Source of the DNA: Prevotella sp.
GTDB taxonomy: Bacteria; Bacteroidota; Bacteroidia; Bacteroidales; Bacteroidaceae
DNA length: 64,000 nucleotides
Reading direction: 5' to 3'
NCBI GenBank assembly: GCA_017478025.1
Contig: JAFVGZ010000018.1
Location: forward strand, 62,001 to 126,000
Made by a program: the position numbers and the translations under genes. Below the pieces are notes generated by a model, which did no database searches, was not told where the DNA came from, and saw only the letters and a list, made by a program, of their open reading frames with translations. Below, in pieces: positions 1 to 7,787 of the stretch. Positions within the stretch are counted from its first letter, which is position 1. Every line of letters begins with the position of its first letter.

Positions 1-1142
1 GAGTTCGGACCGTTACGCTCCTCAAAGCGGGTACCGAAGTTCACGGAGAGCGTGAGGTTCTTCACGAGGTCAAAGTCCAGGTTGGCACGGAAACCGTAGC
101 GGGAGTACGAGGTGTTTGACTTGTTGCCGTACTCATCGGTAGAGAGGTTCTTGAATATACCCTGCTGGTTGTAGAACTCACCAGACACGAAGTACTTCAT
201 TCTCTTCGTACCGCCGCGCACGTTCAGGTTGTAACGCATGGCGGGAGCCGTTGATTTCAGCACCTCGTTATACCAGTCCACGTCGGGCAGGTTGGCTATC
301 TGTGCGTCTGTGAACGCCACTCCCAGTCCGTCGTTGGCGTAGGCCTCGTTCAGCAGCATCGTTGACTCCTTAGTGCCTAAATAATTAGAGGTACGCGTAG
401 GCGAGGTAATCTGATAGTTTGCTGTCAGGCTGACGATAGGCTTCTGATCCTTACCGCGCTTTGTCGTTATCAGCATCACGCCGTTAGCGCCGCGCACACC
501 ATATACGGCTGTTGCCGAGGCATCCTTCAGCACAGAGATTGACTCGATGTCGTCAGGAGCAATCTGCGAGAAGGCACGCTCCACACCATCCACCAGCACC
601 AGAGGCTGGTCGTTGCCCGTGAACGTGGCACGTCCGCGGATGAAGATGCTGGCGTCATCGGCACCCGGGGCACCTGAAGCCTGGTTGGTCACAACGCCGG
701 AGATCTTACCTGCCAGCGCCTGAGAGATATTGGCAGCCGGAGTGGCAAGGAGGTCGGCAGAGCTTACCTGAGAGATGGCACCGATGACCGACTCTTTCTT
801 CTGCTGGCCGTAGCCCACAACGACAACCTCATTGAGGAGCTTCTTGTCCTCACCCATCTTCACATCTATCTGCGTCTTGCCCGCAACGGGGATTTCCTGA
901 GTAGCAAAACCCACGTAGCTGATGCTCAGCGTAGCATCGGCAGGCACCTTGATAGAGAAATTACCCTCAAAGTCGGTAACGGTAGCATTCTTAGTGCCTT
1001 TCTGTATCACCGTGGCACCAATAATGTCTTCGCCCGTCTCATCCGTCACATGACCCTTCACCGTCACCTGGGCCAGAGCCACAGACGACACGAACGTCAG
1101 CAACAATGCAAAGACGAGATTATATATCGATTTACTATTCAT
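1..1142 (-). CDS. SusC/RagA-type TonB-dependent outer-membrane receptor, N-terminal part
   Basis: The gene starts at 1142 and runs off the left edge, so about 380 residues are visible. A signal peptide ends in ALAQ. It is followed by a carboxypeptidase-D-like plug extension (VKGHVTDETGEDIIGATV), the SusC hallmark VVVGYGQQKK, and a TonB plug domain with LVLVDGVERAF and SVLKDASATAVYGVRGANGV. Such receptors import glycans across the outer membrane with a SusD lipoprotein, which would lie beyond the edge. It sits 35 nt downstream of the lipoprotein gene at 1178-3046 and is probably co-transcribed. The substrate cannot be read from this fragment. The family call is secure; a pectic or plant-glycan substrate is only a guess from genes elsewhere in the window. 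Confidence 0.95.
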   Translation of the reverse strand, partial: MNSKSIYNLVFALLLTFVSSVALAQVTVKGHVTDETGEDIIGATVIQKGTKNATVTDFEGNFSIKVPADATLSISYVGFATQEIPVAGKTQIDVKMGEDKKLLNEVVVVGYGQQKKESVIGAISQVSSADLLATPAANISQALAGKISGVVTNQASGAPGADDASIFIRGRATFTGNDQPLVLVDGVERAFSQIAPDDIESISVLKDASATAVYGVRGANGVMLITTKRGKDQKPIVSLTANYQITSPTRTSNYLGTKESTMLLNEAYANDGLGVAFTDAQIANLPDVDWYNEVLKSTAPAMRYNLNVRGGTKRMKYFVSGEFYNQQGIFKNLSTDEYGNKSNTSYSRYGFRANLDFDLVKNLTLSVNFGTRFEERNGPN

Positions 1143-1177
1143 AAGTTTTTAGTTCTAAAGTTCTTAGGTTTTTAAGA

Positions 1178-3046
1178 TCAGAACGGTTTTGTCAGCATAC
1201 ATCCGGCAGGCTGCATCTCAAGGTGACATCCGTCAACGGTGAGGAACGCCCTGATGTTTTCGCTGTCATTACCGATATCTACAGTAAATGTCTCGTTATA
1301 CACGTGACCGTTCTGGCATGTTGCTGTTGCATTCATCACGCATTGTGTACCGTTGCGCGAGATGGTCATCTTCACCACGGCGCCGTCCATATTCTCACGG
1401 AAGGCGTCCCAGTCGTCATAGCCTGTGCTGGTCCATGTACCGTCGGCATAGTTCAGACCCCAGCCGAAGAGGTCAGAACGCAGGATGGCGTACTCGGCGT
1501 ATGCCGGACCCTCACGGTCATCGTCGGTCGTGATGCCTACCACCCAGTTGTTCCAGTTGTTGGCCTTCGAACTGTAGTTGGTGAATGTCAGCGTATGGAT
1601 CCATCCGGCAGGGATAGTGAAGTAATCGGAGTGGTCACCCCACCAGCCGGTAGAGTTGTCCGTTGCGCCCACGGTGGTCTTCTGTACTGTCACGGCCTTC
1701 ATAGCGCCGCACTGGCTCTTGTTCATCTCCAGATGGCATCCGTCCACGGTGAGGAAGGCGCGCATCGGATCGCTGCTGTTGCCGGTGTCCATAGTGAATG
1801 TCTCGGTATATACGTGACCGTTCTGACATGTTGCCACAGCAGTCATCACGCATTGTGAGCCCTTGCGCACGATGCTGATGTTCACATCGGCACCGTCCAT
1901 GTTCTCGCGGAAGGCGTCCCAGTCGTCATAGCCTGAGCTGGTCCATGTGCCTGCGCCATAGCTGTCGCCCCATCCGTAGAGGTCGGAACGCAAGATGGCA
2001 TACTCGGTATAGCCGTCAGTGCTACGGTCGGCATCTGTCGTGAGGCCGATGACCCAGTTGTTCCAGTTATTGGCCTTTGAGCTGTAGTTCTTGAAGTTCA
2101 GCACGATGGAACCATCAGCCGGTATGCGGAAGTAGTTGGAGTGTGCTCCCCACCAGCCTGTAGAGTTGTCGGCAGCACCTACGGTAGGAATCCATTCACC
2201 CACAACATACTCGAAGTCGGCATCGCCACCGCCGCCACCACCGGCGCCGCCGCGGTTGTCGCGCCACTGACGCTCGGTTATCATGTTGCGATATACATCG
2301 ATGTCATCAACCTTCCATACGTACTTAGAGGCCTTCTCTTCCTCTGCTGTAGCATCGTAAGTGCTGTTGCCGAAGAACAGATAAGGCGCATCGGCCATAA
2401 ACTTCACCACGTCCTTCATGTTGATGTTGGCAGAGGTCTTGTAGCTGTACTTCGGAGTATAGTCCAGGCGCTTCAGGCCGTCAACATAGATAAAGTAGTC
2501 CCAGTCGCTGATGCACACCGCCACCTTGTGCCAGGCGGTGTCGCCCTGCAGGATGCCGGTCTTTGACTCGGTGTTGAACTCCCACTGGCCTGATGTGGTG
2601 TTCACGTGCAGGCCGCCGTTACCGTCCAGACTCACCTCCTGCGAGCCGTCCTCATTCTTAAACGAGAACAGCGTGAGCGTAGAGATGTCAACATCGTCAT
2701 CCACGTCCGTATAGACATAGAACACCAGAGATACTGCGTTCTGCGCATTGCCGCCGATAGGGTTGGGCAGGCACAGATAGCCACCATTCAGCTTCATGAA
2801 TGTGGTTTTCCAGGTAGCATCGTTCTCAAACACCGGCAGGTCTCCGCCTTCGTATTGGAACAGTACACCCTCTTGAGATGTGGAGATGGAATTCACTGGC
2901 GTTCCGTCATCAAAATGGTATGACGCCAACTGCTCCAGCTTTGGATAGACCTGCCCTCCTGCGGGTGGGTCCACCTCATCCCATTCCTTGCACGACGACA
3001 GGCACAACAGCGCCGCAGCCGCCAGAAATAGCATTGATTTCCTCAT
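1178..3046 (-). CDS. Surface lipoprotein with LamG-like domain and duplicated C-terminal domain
   Basis: This 622-residue protein starts with a lipoprotein signal peptide (lipobox LSSC, Cys near residue 19), so it is probably anchored in the outer membrane. Residues about 40-265 resemble a LamG/concanavalin-A-like jelly roll (SLVFYVYTD, WHKVAVCISDWDYFIYVDG). A Gly-rich hinge (GGAGGGGGG) leads into two tandem copies of a domain of about 170 residues. The copies begin near residues 285 and 455 with TVGAxDNSTGWWG and share NYSSKANNWNNWV and GYDDWDAFRENMDGA. The copies are Trp- and Tyr-rich, which suits carbohydrate binding. The gene lies directly upstream of susC, in the place of a surface glycan-binding protein. 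The function is inferred from position and domain type; I do not recognise the repeated domain by name. Confidence 0.8.
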   Translation of the reverse strand: MRKSMLFLAAAALLCLSSCKEWDEVDPPAGGQVYPKLEQLASYHFDDGTPVNSISTSQEGVLFQYEGGDLPVFENDATWKTTFMKLNGGYLCLPNPIGGNAQNAVSLVFYVYTDVDDDVDISTLTLFSFKNEDGSQEVSLDGNGGLHVNTTSGQWEFNTESKTGILQGDTAWHKVAVCISDWDYFIYVDGLKRLDYTPKYSYKTSANINMKDVVKFMADAPYLFFGNSTYDATAEEEKASKYVWKVDDIDVYRNMITERQWRDNRGGAGGGGGGDADFEYVVGEWIPTVGAADNSTGWWGAHSNYFRIPADGSIVLNFKNYSSKANNWNNWVIGLTTDADRSTDGYTEYAILRSDLYGWGDSYGAGTWTSSGYDDWDAFRENMDGADVNISIVRKGSQCVMTAVATCQNGHVYTETFTMDTGNSSDPMRAFLTVDGCHLEMNKSQCGAMKAVTVQKTTVGATDNSTGWWGDHSDYFTIPAGWIHTLTFTNYSSKANNWNNWVVGITTDDDREGPAYAEYAILRSDLFGWGLNYADGTWTSTGYDDWDAFRENMDGAVVKMTISRNGTQCVMNATATCQNGHVYNETFTVDIGNDSENIRAFLTVDGCHLEMQPAGCMLTKPF

Positions 3047-3310
3047 AATGGTTAGTTAGTTTGTTTAGTATGTTTAGTGTATTTAGTATCGGTTTCAGCT
3101 AAATCGGGACAAATTTACGAAATTTTATGTAAACAAAAGTAAAAGACACCGTTAAAAAAACTAAATCAACCAAATAATTCCTCCATTCAGGAAATGTTAA
3201 AAGGATATTCCGGAAAGTGTTAAAATGGGCTTTATAATTATTCGAGTTTTCACTATCAAAAAATGAAATCTAGAGAATTTCAGAGTGGAAAAGCAGGGTT
3301 CAGAGAGGGG

Positions 3311-3386
3311 AAGTAGGTCTATTACCACACAAAAGTAGGTCTTTTACCTTGTAAAAGTTACTTCATTACGAGGTAAAAGACCTACT
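3311..3386. repeat. Intergenic AAGTAGGTCTTTTAC inverted/direct repeat array
   Basis: AAGTAGGTCTATTACC is followed at 3334-3349 by AGTAGGTCTTTTACCT. The perfect reverse complement of the latter lies at 3371-3386, giving 16-bp arms around a 21-nt loop that itself contains AAAGTTACTT. The same words recur near 44720-44797, and a related array lies at 14177-14287. Confidence 0.75.
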
Positions 3387-3741
3387 ATTACAATCTAAAA
3401 AATATCCGATTGTTCGCCTTTGGTTGAGGATATTCAATACGTTTCGGCTGTTTTCTTAGGGTGTCCACTACTCTATCGCCCACCAACACGAGCACTAATA
3501 ATGCGCAACCGACTATCAATCAACGTGTTGCACAAAACCGACAGAAAATCGCAAAAATTGCGCAAATTTTAAACGAAGTTAGAGTTTGCTCGCAAATTTT
3601 GAACGAGAGAGGACGAATCCGAAATCGTTCGTTTGCGATTTTAACACTTTTCGGGGGATGATTTTAACATTTCCAAGAGCCGAAATTGATAGTATTCGGA
3701 GCAGATTTCTATTCTGTCCAGAGCCGATAATGATATTATTC

Positions 3742-3768
3742 GGGGGAAGATTATGAACCTTCCCCCGT
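3742..3768. terminator. Hairpin terminator downstream of the PIN-domain gene
   Basis: CGGGGGAAG pairs with CTTCCCCCG across a 9-nt loop, 14 nt past the stop of the minus-strand gene at 3783. A T-rich run follows on the plus strand (TTATTTTTTG), so it may work in both directions. Confidence 0.6.
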
Positions 3769-3782
3769 TATTTTTTGTGCGT

Positions 3783-5555
3783 TTATTTCTTTTCCGCTAA
3801 TGTTTTGCGGCCAGTTGTTATCTTCTCTGTGGTGGCGGATTTAGCCTTTAGGCGAGATGATGTAGCGCGCGTCTTGCGTGTGGCGGTTGTCTTTGGTGCG
3901 TCGGAGGTACCATCGGCAGCCGCTGTTGCCTCAGCGGTTTTCTTTGTTGTTCGCTTTGCTGCGGTGCGGCGCTGGGGTTTCTTGGCTTCAGCTGCTGGGG
4001 CGGCAGACGGCTCAGCAGGCTGAGCAGGCTGCGCTGAGTCTGCGGTTGGCTGCTGGGGCTGTTCTTTGCGAAGCAAAGCGTCGTTAGTGCCGAGCGGCTG
4101 GGGCTCTGCTGTTGCAGCAGGAGCCTCTGCGCCTTTCCTGGTTGTGCGCCTTGAGGGAGCGCGGCGCTGGCCTTTCTTGACAGGAGCAGCCCCTTCCGGC
4201 TCTCCCGATGGGGAGAAAGAAGCCCCTTCCGGCTCTCCCGTGGCAGGGGAAGCCCCCTCCGGCTCCCCCAAGGGGGAGGGACGTGAAGCGGCAGCTGTCG
4301 GTTCAGCAGAGCCTGTTGCCTCTTGACGAGGGCTCTGGGGCTGCTGCTGGGACGGAGTCTGCTTGTCCTGCTGGGACTGTGTCTGCTTGTCCTGCTGGGA
4401 CTGTGTCTGTTTGTCCTGCTGGGACTGTGTCTGCTTGTCCTGCTGGGGCTGCTGCTTGTCCTGCTGGGGCTGTGTCTGCTTGTCCTGCTGGGGCTGCTGA
4501 TTGTCCTGTCTGTCTTGCTTTTGCTTGTCCTGCTGGGGCTGCTGCTTCTTTTGCTGCTGTGGCTGCTGCGGCTTCTTGTCCTGGGACTTCTGCTGTTTGT
4601 TTTGCTGACCCTGCTGCTGCTTCTTCTGCTGGGCCTGCTGCTGTTGTTTCTTCTCCTGCTTGCGCTCCGGCTGTTCCTCTAACTTGATGAAGAGGTTGTC
4701 ACCGCGATGTTTGTCTCCCTGACGGAAGGCGTACTCGTCGATGGTGAGCGGCGTGAGGGGCTGGCTGCAGCGAGGGGCAGAGGCGCTGAACGGCTGTATG
4801 TCACTCATCCAAGGAGTGCCGTCGGCCATCTGGATGTAGTGGTACTGGCGTGTGTAGTTGTCGAGCAGGCGCAGGTCGTCGAAGGTGAATGCCATTGGCC
4901 TGAGCTGGGTGTATGTGGCGTTCCACTCCTCGTCGCTGATGCCGTTGATGCGCTGCAGGTCATCGCAGAGCGCGATGGAGCGTATAGCGACGCTGGCATC
5001 GTTGGTGAGCAGCAACACCTTCTTTCCCTCGGTGAAGAGCTCTACGACGCGCCGCACAATGGCGGGGTCGGCAAAGGCGGCATGGTGGCTCTCGCTGCTT
5101 ATGCCCTCGATGCGCAGACGATTCTCGCGCTGCATGGAGAGGATGAGGCGCTTGGCCAGACGCGCTGCGGCGTTGAGATAGACGAGGTTGTCGGAGAAGT
5201 CGGCCTCCTTGTGGTTCACAGGGTCCTGCACGGCAGCGAAGCGGTCTATCTCTTCGTAGGTCTCGCCCATGATGATGAACTTGCCGCCACGATGGCGCAT
5301 CATCTTGGACATGAAGTCCAGCTGTCGCTCAAACATCAGGCGTGTGTTGCCCCTGTTGTCGCCATAGGAGGTGGCGTTGAGCTCGAGCCACACATTGGTG
5401 TCGCTGAGGACGATGTCGTAGTCAAGGACGCCGGAGAGAATCTCCTGGAGCATGAGGTGTCGCTGATGAACCTCCTCGAGGGTCAGCTGCTGTATCTGCT
5501 GGTCGCTGAGGATGAGATCCTTCTGCGGAGTGTTGATAAGGTCTATTATGTTCAC
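3783..5555 (-). CDS. PIN-domain protein with long Gln-rich and Lys/Ala-rich C-terminal tail
   Basis: The 590-residue product has two parts. Residues about 1-260 look like a PIN-type nuclease domain, with acidic residues in the right order: Asp52 (LSDTNVW), Glu98/101/102 (GETYEEID), Asp163 and Asp186 (LLTNDASVA). From about 295 the protein is low complexity. It has a Gln/Lys run, several near-identical DKQTQSQQ octamers, three GEPEGA(S/A) units around nt 4170-4290, and an Ala/Lys/Arg tail (RRTAAKRTTKKTAEA) that could bind RNA or DNA. The octamers are encoded by a 24-bp minisatellite that may vary in copy number. It is downstream of the carboxylase genes, but an 18-bp palindrome lies before its start. 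No antitoxin gene adjoins it, so a VapC toxin role is unlikely. The function is unknown. Confidence 0.75.
   Translation of the reverse strand: MNIIDLINTPQKDLILSDQQIQQLTLEEVHQRHLMLQEILSGVLDYDIVLSDTNVWLELNATSYGDNRGNTRLMFERQLDFMSKMMRHRGGKFIIMGETYEEIDRFAAVQDPVNHKEADFSDNLVYLNAAARLAKRLILSMQRENRLRIEGISSESHHAAFADPAIVRRVVELFTEGKKVLLLTNDASVAIRSIALCDDLQRINGISDEEWNATYTQLRPMAFTFDDLRLLDNYTRQYHYIQMADGTPWMSDIQPFSASAPRCSQPLTPLTIDEYAFRQGDKHRGDNLFIKLEEQPERKQEKKQQQQAQQKKQQQGQQNKQQKSQDKKPQQPQQQKKQQPQQDKQKQDRQDNQQPQQDKQTQPQQDKQQPQQDKQTQSQQDKQTQSQQDKQTQSQQDKQTPSQQQPQSPRQEATGSAEPTAAASRPSPLGEPEGASPATGEPEGASFSPSGEPEGAAPVKKGQRRAPSRRTTRKGAEAPAATAEPQPLGTNDALLRKEQPQQPTADSAQPAQPAEPSAAPAAEAKKPQRRTAAKRTTKKTAEATAAADGTSDAPKTTATRKTRATSSRLKAKSATTEKITTGRKTLAEKK
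4172..4290. repeat. GC-rich dispersed repeat lying inside a coding sequence
   Basis: Three copies of a GGGGAGCCGGAGGGGGC-like unit, read on the minus strand, encode GEPEGA(S/A) in frame in the PIN-domain gene. The sequence matches the style of the GC-rich intergenic repeats at 7690-7720, 37783-37838 and 48302-48340 (CCCTCCCCTGGGGGAGGG types). Confidence 0.6.
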
Positions 5556-5580
5556 GTGATTATTGTTTTTACGTTAATGG

Positions 5581-5598
5581 GGTTGCGATATCGCAACC
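5581..5598. promoter_or_regulatory. Perfect 18-bp palindrome between carboxyltransferase and PIN genes
   Basis: GGTTGCGATATCGCAACC is a perfect, loopless palindrome. It lies 15 nt after the carboxyltransferase stop and 26 nt before the PIN-gene start. With no loop and no T run next to it, it reads better as an operator for a dimeric protein than as a terminator. Confidence 0.45.
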
Positions 5599-5613
5599 TC
5601 TCGGACATTTGGG

Positions 5614-7065
5614 TTACAGCGGCATGTTGCCGTGCTTCTTTGGCGGGTTGCTCTGGTTCTTGTTGCGGCACATCTCGAGTGACTGTATGAGGCGTACACG
5701 GGTGTCGCAAGGCTCTATGATCTCGTCGATGTAACCGAGTTCTGCCGCCATCATGGGGTTAGCGAACTTCTCACGATACTCCGCAATCTTCTCCTGCCTT
5801 ACCTCCGGCGTCTCCTTTCTGTAAAGGATGTTGCATGCTCCTTCTGCTCCCATCACGGCAATCTCAGCCGTTGGGTAAGCAAGATTCACATCGGCACCGA
5901 TGCACTTGGAGTTCATCACGATGTAAGCGCCGCCATAGGCCTTACGCGTGATGAGCGTCACCTTCGGCACGGTAGCCTCAGCAAAGGCATATACAATCTT
6001 CGCTCCGTGGCGTATGATGCCGTGATGCTCCTGGTCAACGCCCGGCAGGAAGCCCGGCACATCGAGCATGGCAACGAGAGGGATATTGAAACAGTCGCAG
6101 AAGCGTATGAAGCGCGCTGCCTTGTCAGAGGCGTCGATGTCGAGCGAGCCCGCAAGGTGGTTGGGCTGGTTGGCCACAAAGCCTACGGTACGTCCGGCGA
6201 GGCGACCGAAACCGATTACGACATTCTTGGCAAACTCCGGCTGTATCTCAAAGAAATACTGCTGGTCGCAGACGGGTTCGATGATGTCCTTAATGTCATA
6301 CGGCACGTTGGGATCAGCCGGTACCACGTCGTCGAGTTCGTGACATACGCGATGCAGGTCATCGGTAGCAGCACGCACGGGGGCATCCTCCATATTGTTT
6401 GAGGGGATGAAACCGATGAGCTCGCGTATGGTCATCAGCGTCTCCTCATCGTCGTTGCAGAGGAAATGCGACACGCCGCTGATGGAGTTGTGGGTCATAG
6501 CGCCGCCGAGGGTTTCCTTGTCCACATCCTCGTTGGTGACCGCCTTAACGACGTTAGGGCCCGTTACGAACATCTGGCTCTGCTCCTTCACCATCAGGAT
6601 GAAGTCGGTCAGCGCAGGAGAGTAGCACGAACCGCCGGCACAGGGCCCCATGATGGCAGAGATCTGGGGGATGACTCCGCTTGCCATCACATTGCGACGG
6701 AAGATGTGTGCAAAGCCGGTCAGGGAGTCCACACCCTCCTGTATGCGTGCACCACCCGAGTCATTGAGGCCGATGATGGGTGCGCCGTTCTTGAGTGCAA
6801 GGTCCTGAACCTTTGCTATCTTCTGGGCGTTGGCAGCGCTGAGGGAGCCGCCGAGGACGGCAAAGTCGAAGGCATAGACGAAGACAATGCGGCCATCTAT
6901 CTTGCCATATCCGCTGATGACGCCGTCACCGGGAATGCGTTTCTTCTCCATTCCGAAGTCGTTGCAATGATGCACGACGTGCTTATCTATCTCTACAAAT
7001 GAATCCTTATCAAGGAGTGTCTCTATTCTCTCGCGTGCGGAGAGTTTCTTCTTTTCTTTTTCCAT
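5614..7065 (-). CDS. Acyl-CoA carboxylase carboxyltransferase subunit (propionyl-CoA carboxylase beta / MmdA family)
   Basis: At 483 residues this is a biotin-dependent carboxyltransferase. It moves CO2 between carboxybiotin and an acyl-CoA, most likely propionyl-CoA/methylmalonyl-CoA. The start SARERIETLLDKDSFVEID is the family start, with a slightly short N-terminus. GGARIQEGV, GPCAGGSCYSPALTDF and the C-terminal-half ITRKAYGGAYIVMNSK are characteristic crotonase-fold motifs. The preceding genes encode the biotin carrier and biotin carboxylase, so the three should form an ATP-dependent carboxylase. The Na+-pumping beta and gamma subunits of a decarboxylase are absent here. Substrate choice among propionyl- and acetyl-CoA cannot be settled by eye; family resemblance and lineage favour propionyl-CoA. 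Confidence 0.92.
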   Translation of the reverse strand: MEKEKKKLSARERIETLLDKDSFVEIDKHVVHHCNDFGMEKKRIPGDGVISGYGKIDGRIVFVYAFDFAVLGGSLSAANAQKIAKVQDLALKNGAPIIGLNDSGGARIQEGVDSLTGFAHIFRRNVMASGVIPQISAIMGPCAGGSCYSPALTDFILMVKEQSQMFVTGPNVVKAVTNEDVDKETLGGAMTHNSISGVSHFLCNDDEETLMTIRELIGFIPSNNMEDAPVRAATDDLHRVCHELDDVVPADPNVPYDIKDIIEPVCDQQYFFEIQPEFAKNVVIGFGRLAGRTVGFVANQPNHLAGSLDIDASDKAARFIRFCDCFNIPLVAMLDVPGFLPGVDQEHHGIIRHGAKIVYAFAEATVPKVTLITRKAYGGAYIVMNSKCIGADVNLAYPTAEIAVMGAEGACNILYRKETPEVRQEKIAEYREKFANPMMAAELGYIDEIIEPCDTRVRLIQSLEMCRNKNQSNPPKKHGNMPL

Positions 7066-7115
7066 TTTCTTCTTCTGTTGTTTTAGGATGTGAGTAGCGT
7101 GTGTTTGGGGATTAT

Positions 7116-7676
7116 CTACTTAGCTCCTTCGTTTTCAGTTTGCGTATCTACGGTCACCATCGTCTGGTTTGCCATCACGTTGTCGCCCTCCTTCACGAGG
7201 ACTTCCCTGATGACACAGTCGGCAGAAACCTTGTAGTTTGACTGCATCTTCATGGCCTCCATGGTGAGTACGGAGTCACCTGTCTTCAGCTTGTCACCGG
7301 GCTTGACATAGACCTTCACAATCTTGCACGGCATGGGCGAGGTGATGGTATTGGCCTGAGCCACATTCTCCGCACCCTTATTGCGGCGCATACGCATGTA
7401 CTTGGCCTGTGAGTCGAGTATGTCTATATCGTAAACTGAGTAGTTGAGATTGGCGCGATAGCCCTGTCCCACGCTTGGAGTGGGTGGGACGGTCTCATTC
7501 TTGCGCGTCAGTTCTACGTTGTATGAATTGCCTTTGTGGATGATGGAATAGACATTCTTCTCAAGCATACAGATGTCCACATCATATACCTTATCGTCTA
7601 ACGCCACCTTCACGTGATTGCCTTCCTTGCTCAGCAGCGTCACCTCCATCATTTTATTTCCTACTTGTATTTCCAT
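7116..7676 (-). CDS. Biotin carboxyl carrier protein of acyl-CoA carboxylase
   Basis: This 186-residue protein has a C-terminal biotinyl/lipoyl domain with the biotinylation motif EAMKM (Lys143) and the usual PMPCKIVKVYVKPGDKL strand before it. The N-terminal 100 residues form a carrier extension like that of other PCC/OadA-type carriers in Bacteroidetes (EIQVGNKMMEVTLL). It shuttles carboxybiotin between the carboxylase at 7784-9295 and the carboxyltransferase at 5614-7065. Spacing to the downstream gene is 50 nt. The upstream gap of 107 nt carries repeats only, so one transcript is likely. Confidence 0.93.
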   Translation of the reverse strand: MEIQVGNKMMEVTLLSKEGNHVKVALDDKVYDVDICMLEKNVYSIIHKGNSYNVELTRKNETVPPTPSVGQGYRANLNYSVYDIDILDSQAKYMRMRRNKGAENVAQANTITSPMPCKIVKVYVKPGDKLKTGDSVLTMEAMKMQSNYKVSADCVIREVLVKEGDNVMANQTMVTVDTQTENEGAK

Positions 7677-7689
7677 TGTTACGAATTAA

Positions 7690-7787
7690 AAGCCCCACCC
7701 CAGCCCTCCCCTGGGGGAGGGAGATAGGTTACGAGCCACTATTTTGAATTCTGAATTATGAATTATGCATTATGCATTTTGCATTAC
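7690..7787. repeat. GC-rich repeat plus 7-bp-period AT-rich array
   Basis: A GC-rich element (CCCTCCCCTGGGGGAGGG, a near palindrome) is followed at 7741-7785 by units of exactly 7 bp (TCTGAAT, TATGAAT, TATGCAT, TATGCAT, TTTGCAT). It fills the gap between the biotin carrier and biotin carboxylase genes. Confidence 0.75.

Larger units (their letters stand above)
3047..3782. other. Intergenic region, about 740 bp, AT-rich
   Basis: This lies between the start of the lipoprotein gene and the 3' end of the PIN-domain gene. I see no convincing gene: a 66-codon open frame at 3461-3661 has no family resemblance and low-complexity AT-rich codons. The region holds an inverted-repeat array (3311-3386), two related segments around 3676-3700 and 3720-3745 (each with AGAGCCGA...TATTCGG) and a hairpin terminator at 3742-3768. 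Confidence 0.6.

Noticed and set aside
1223-1858. A 211-codon plus-strand frame opposite the lipoprotein gene
   Set aside because: It mirrors the duplicated coding domain on the minus strand and has no family resemblance; the minus frame has a signal peptide and clear domains.
3461-3661. 66-codon plus-strand frame
   Set aside because: AT-rich, repetitive residues, no family match, no promoter or ribosome-binding site.
4323-4682. A Leu-rich plus-strand frame that looks like a membrane protein
   Set aside because: It is the complement of the Gln-codon repeats in the PIN-domain gene; CAG/CAA repeats read backwards give Leu runs.
3783-5555. VapC toxin of a toxin-antitoxin pair
   Set aside because: Far too long, no antitoxin gene adjacent, and the extra tail is not known in VapC.
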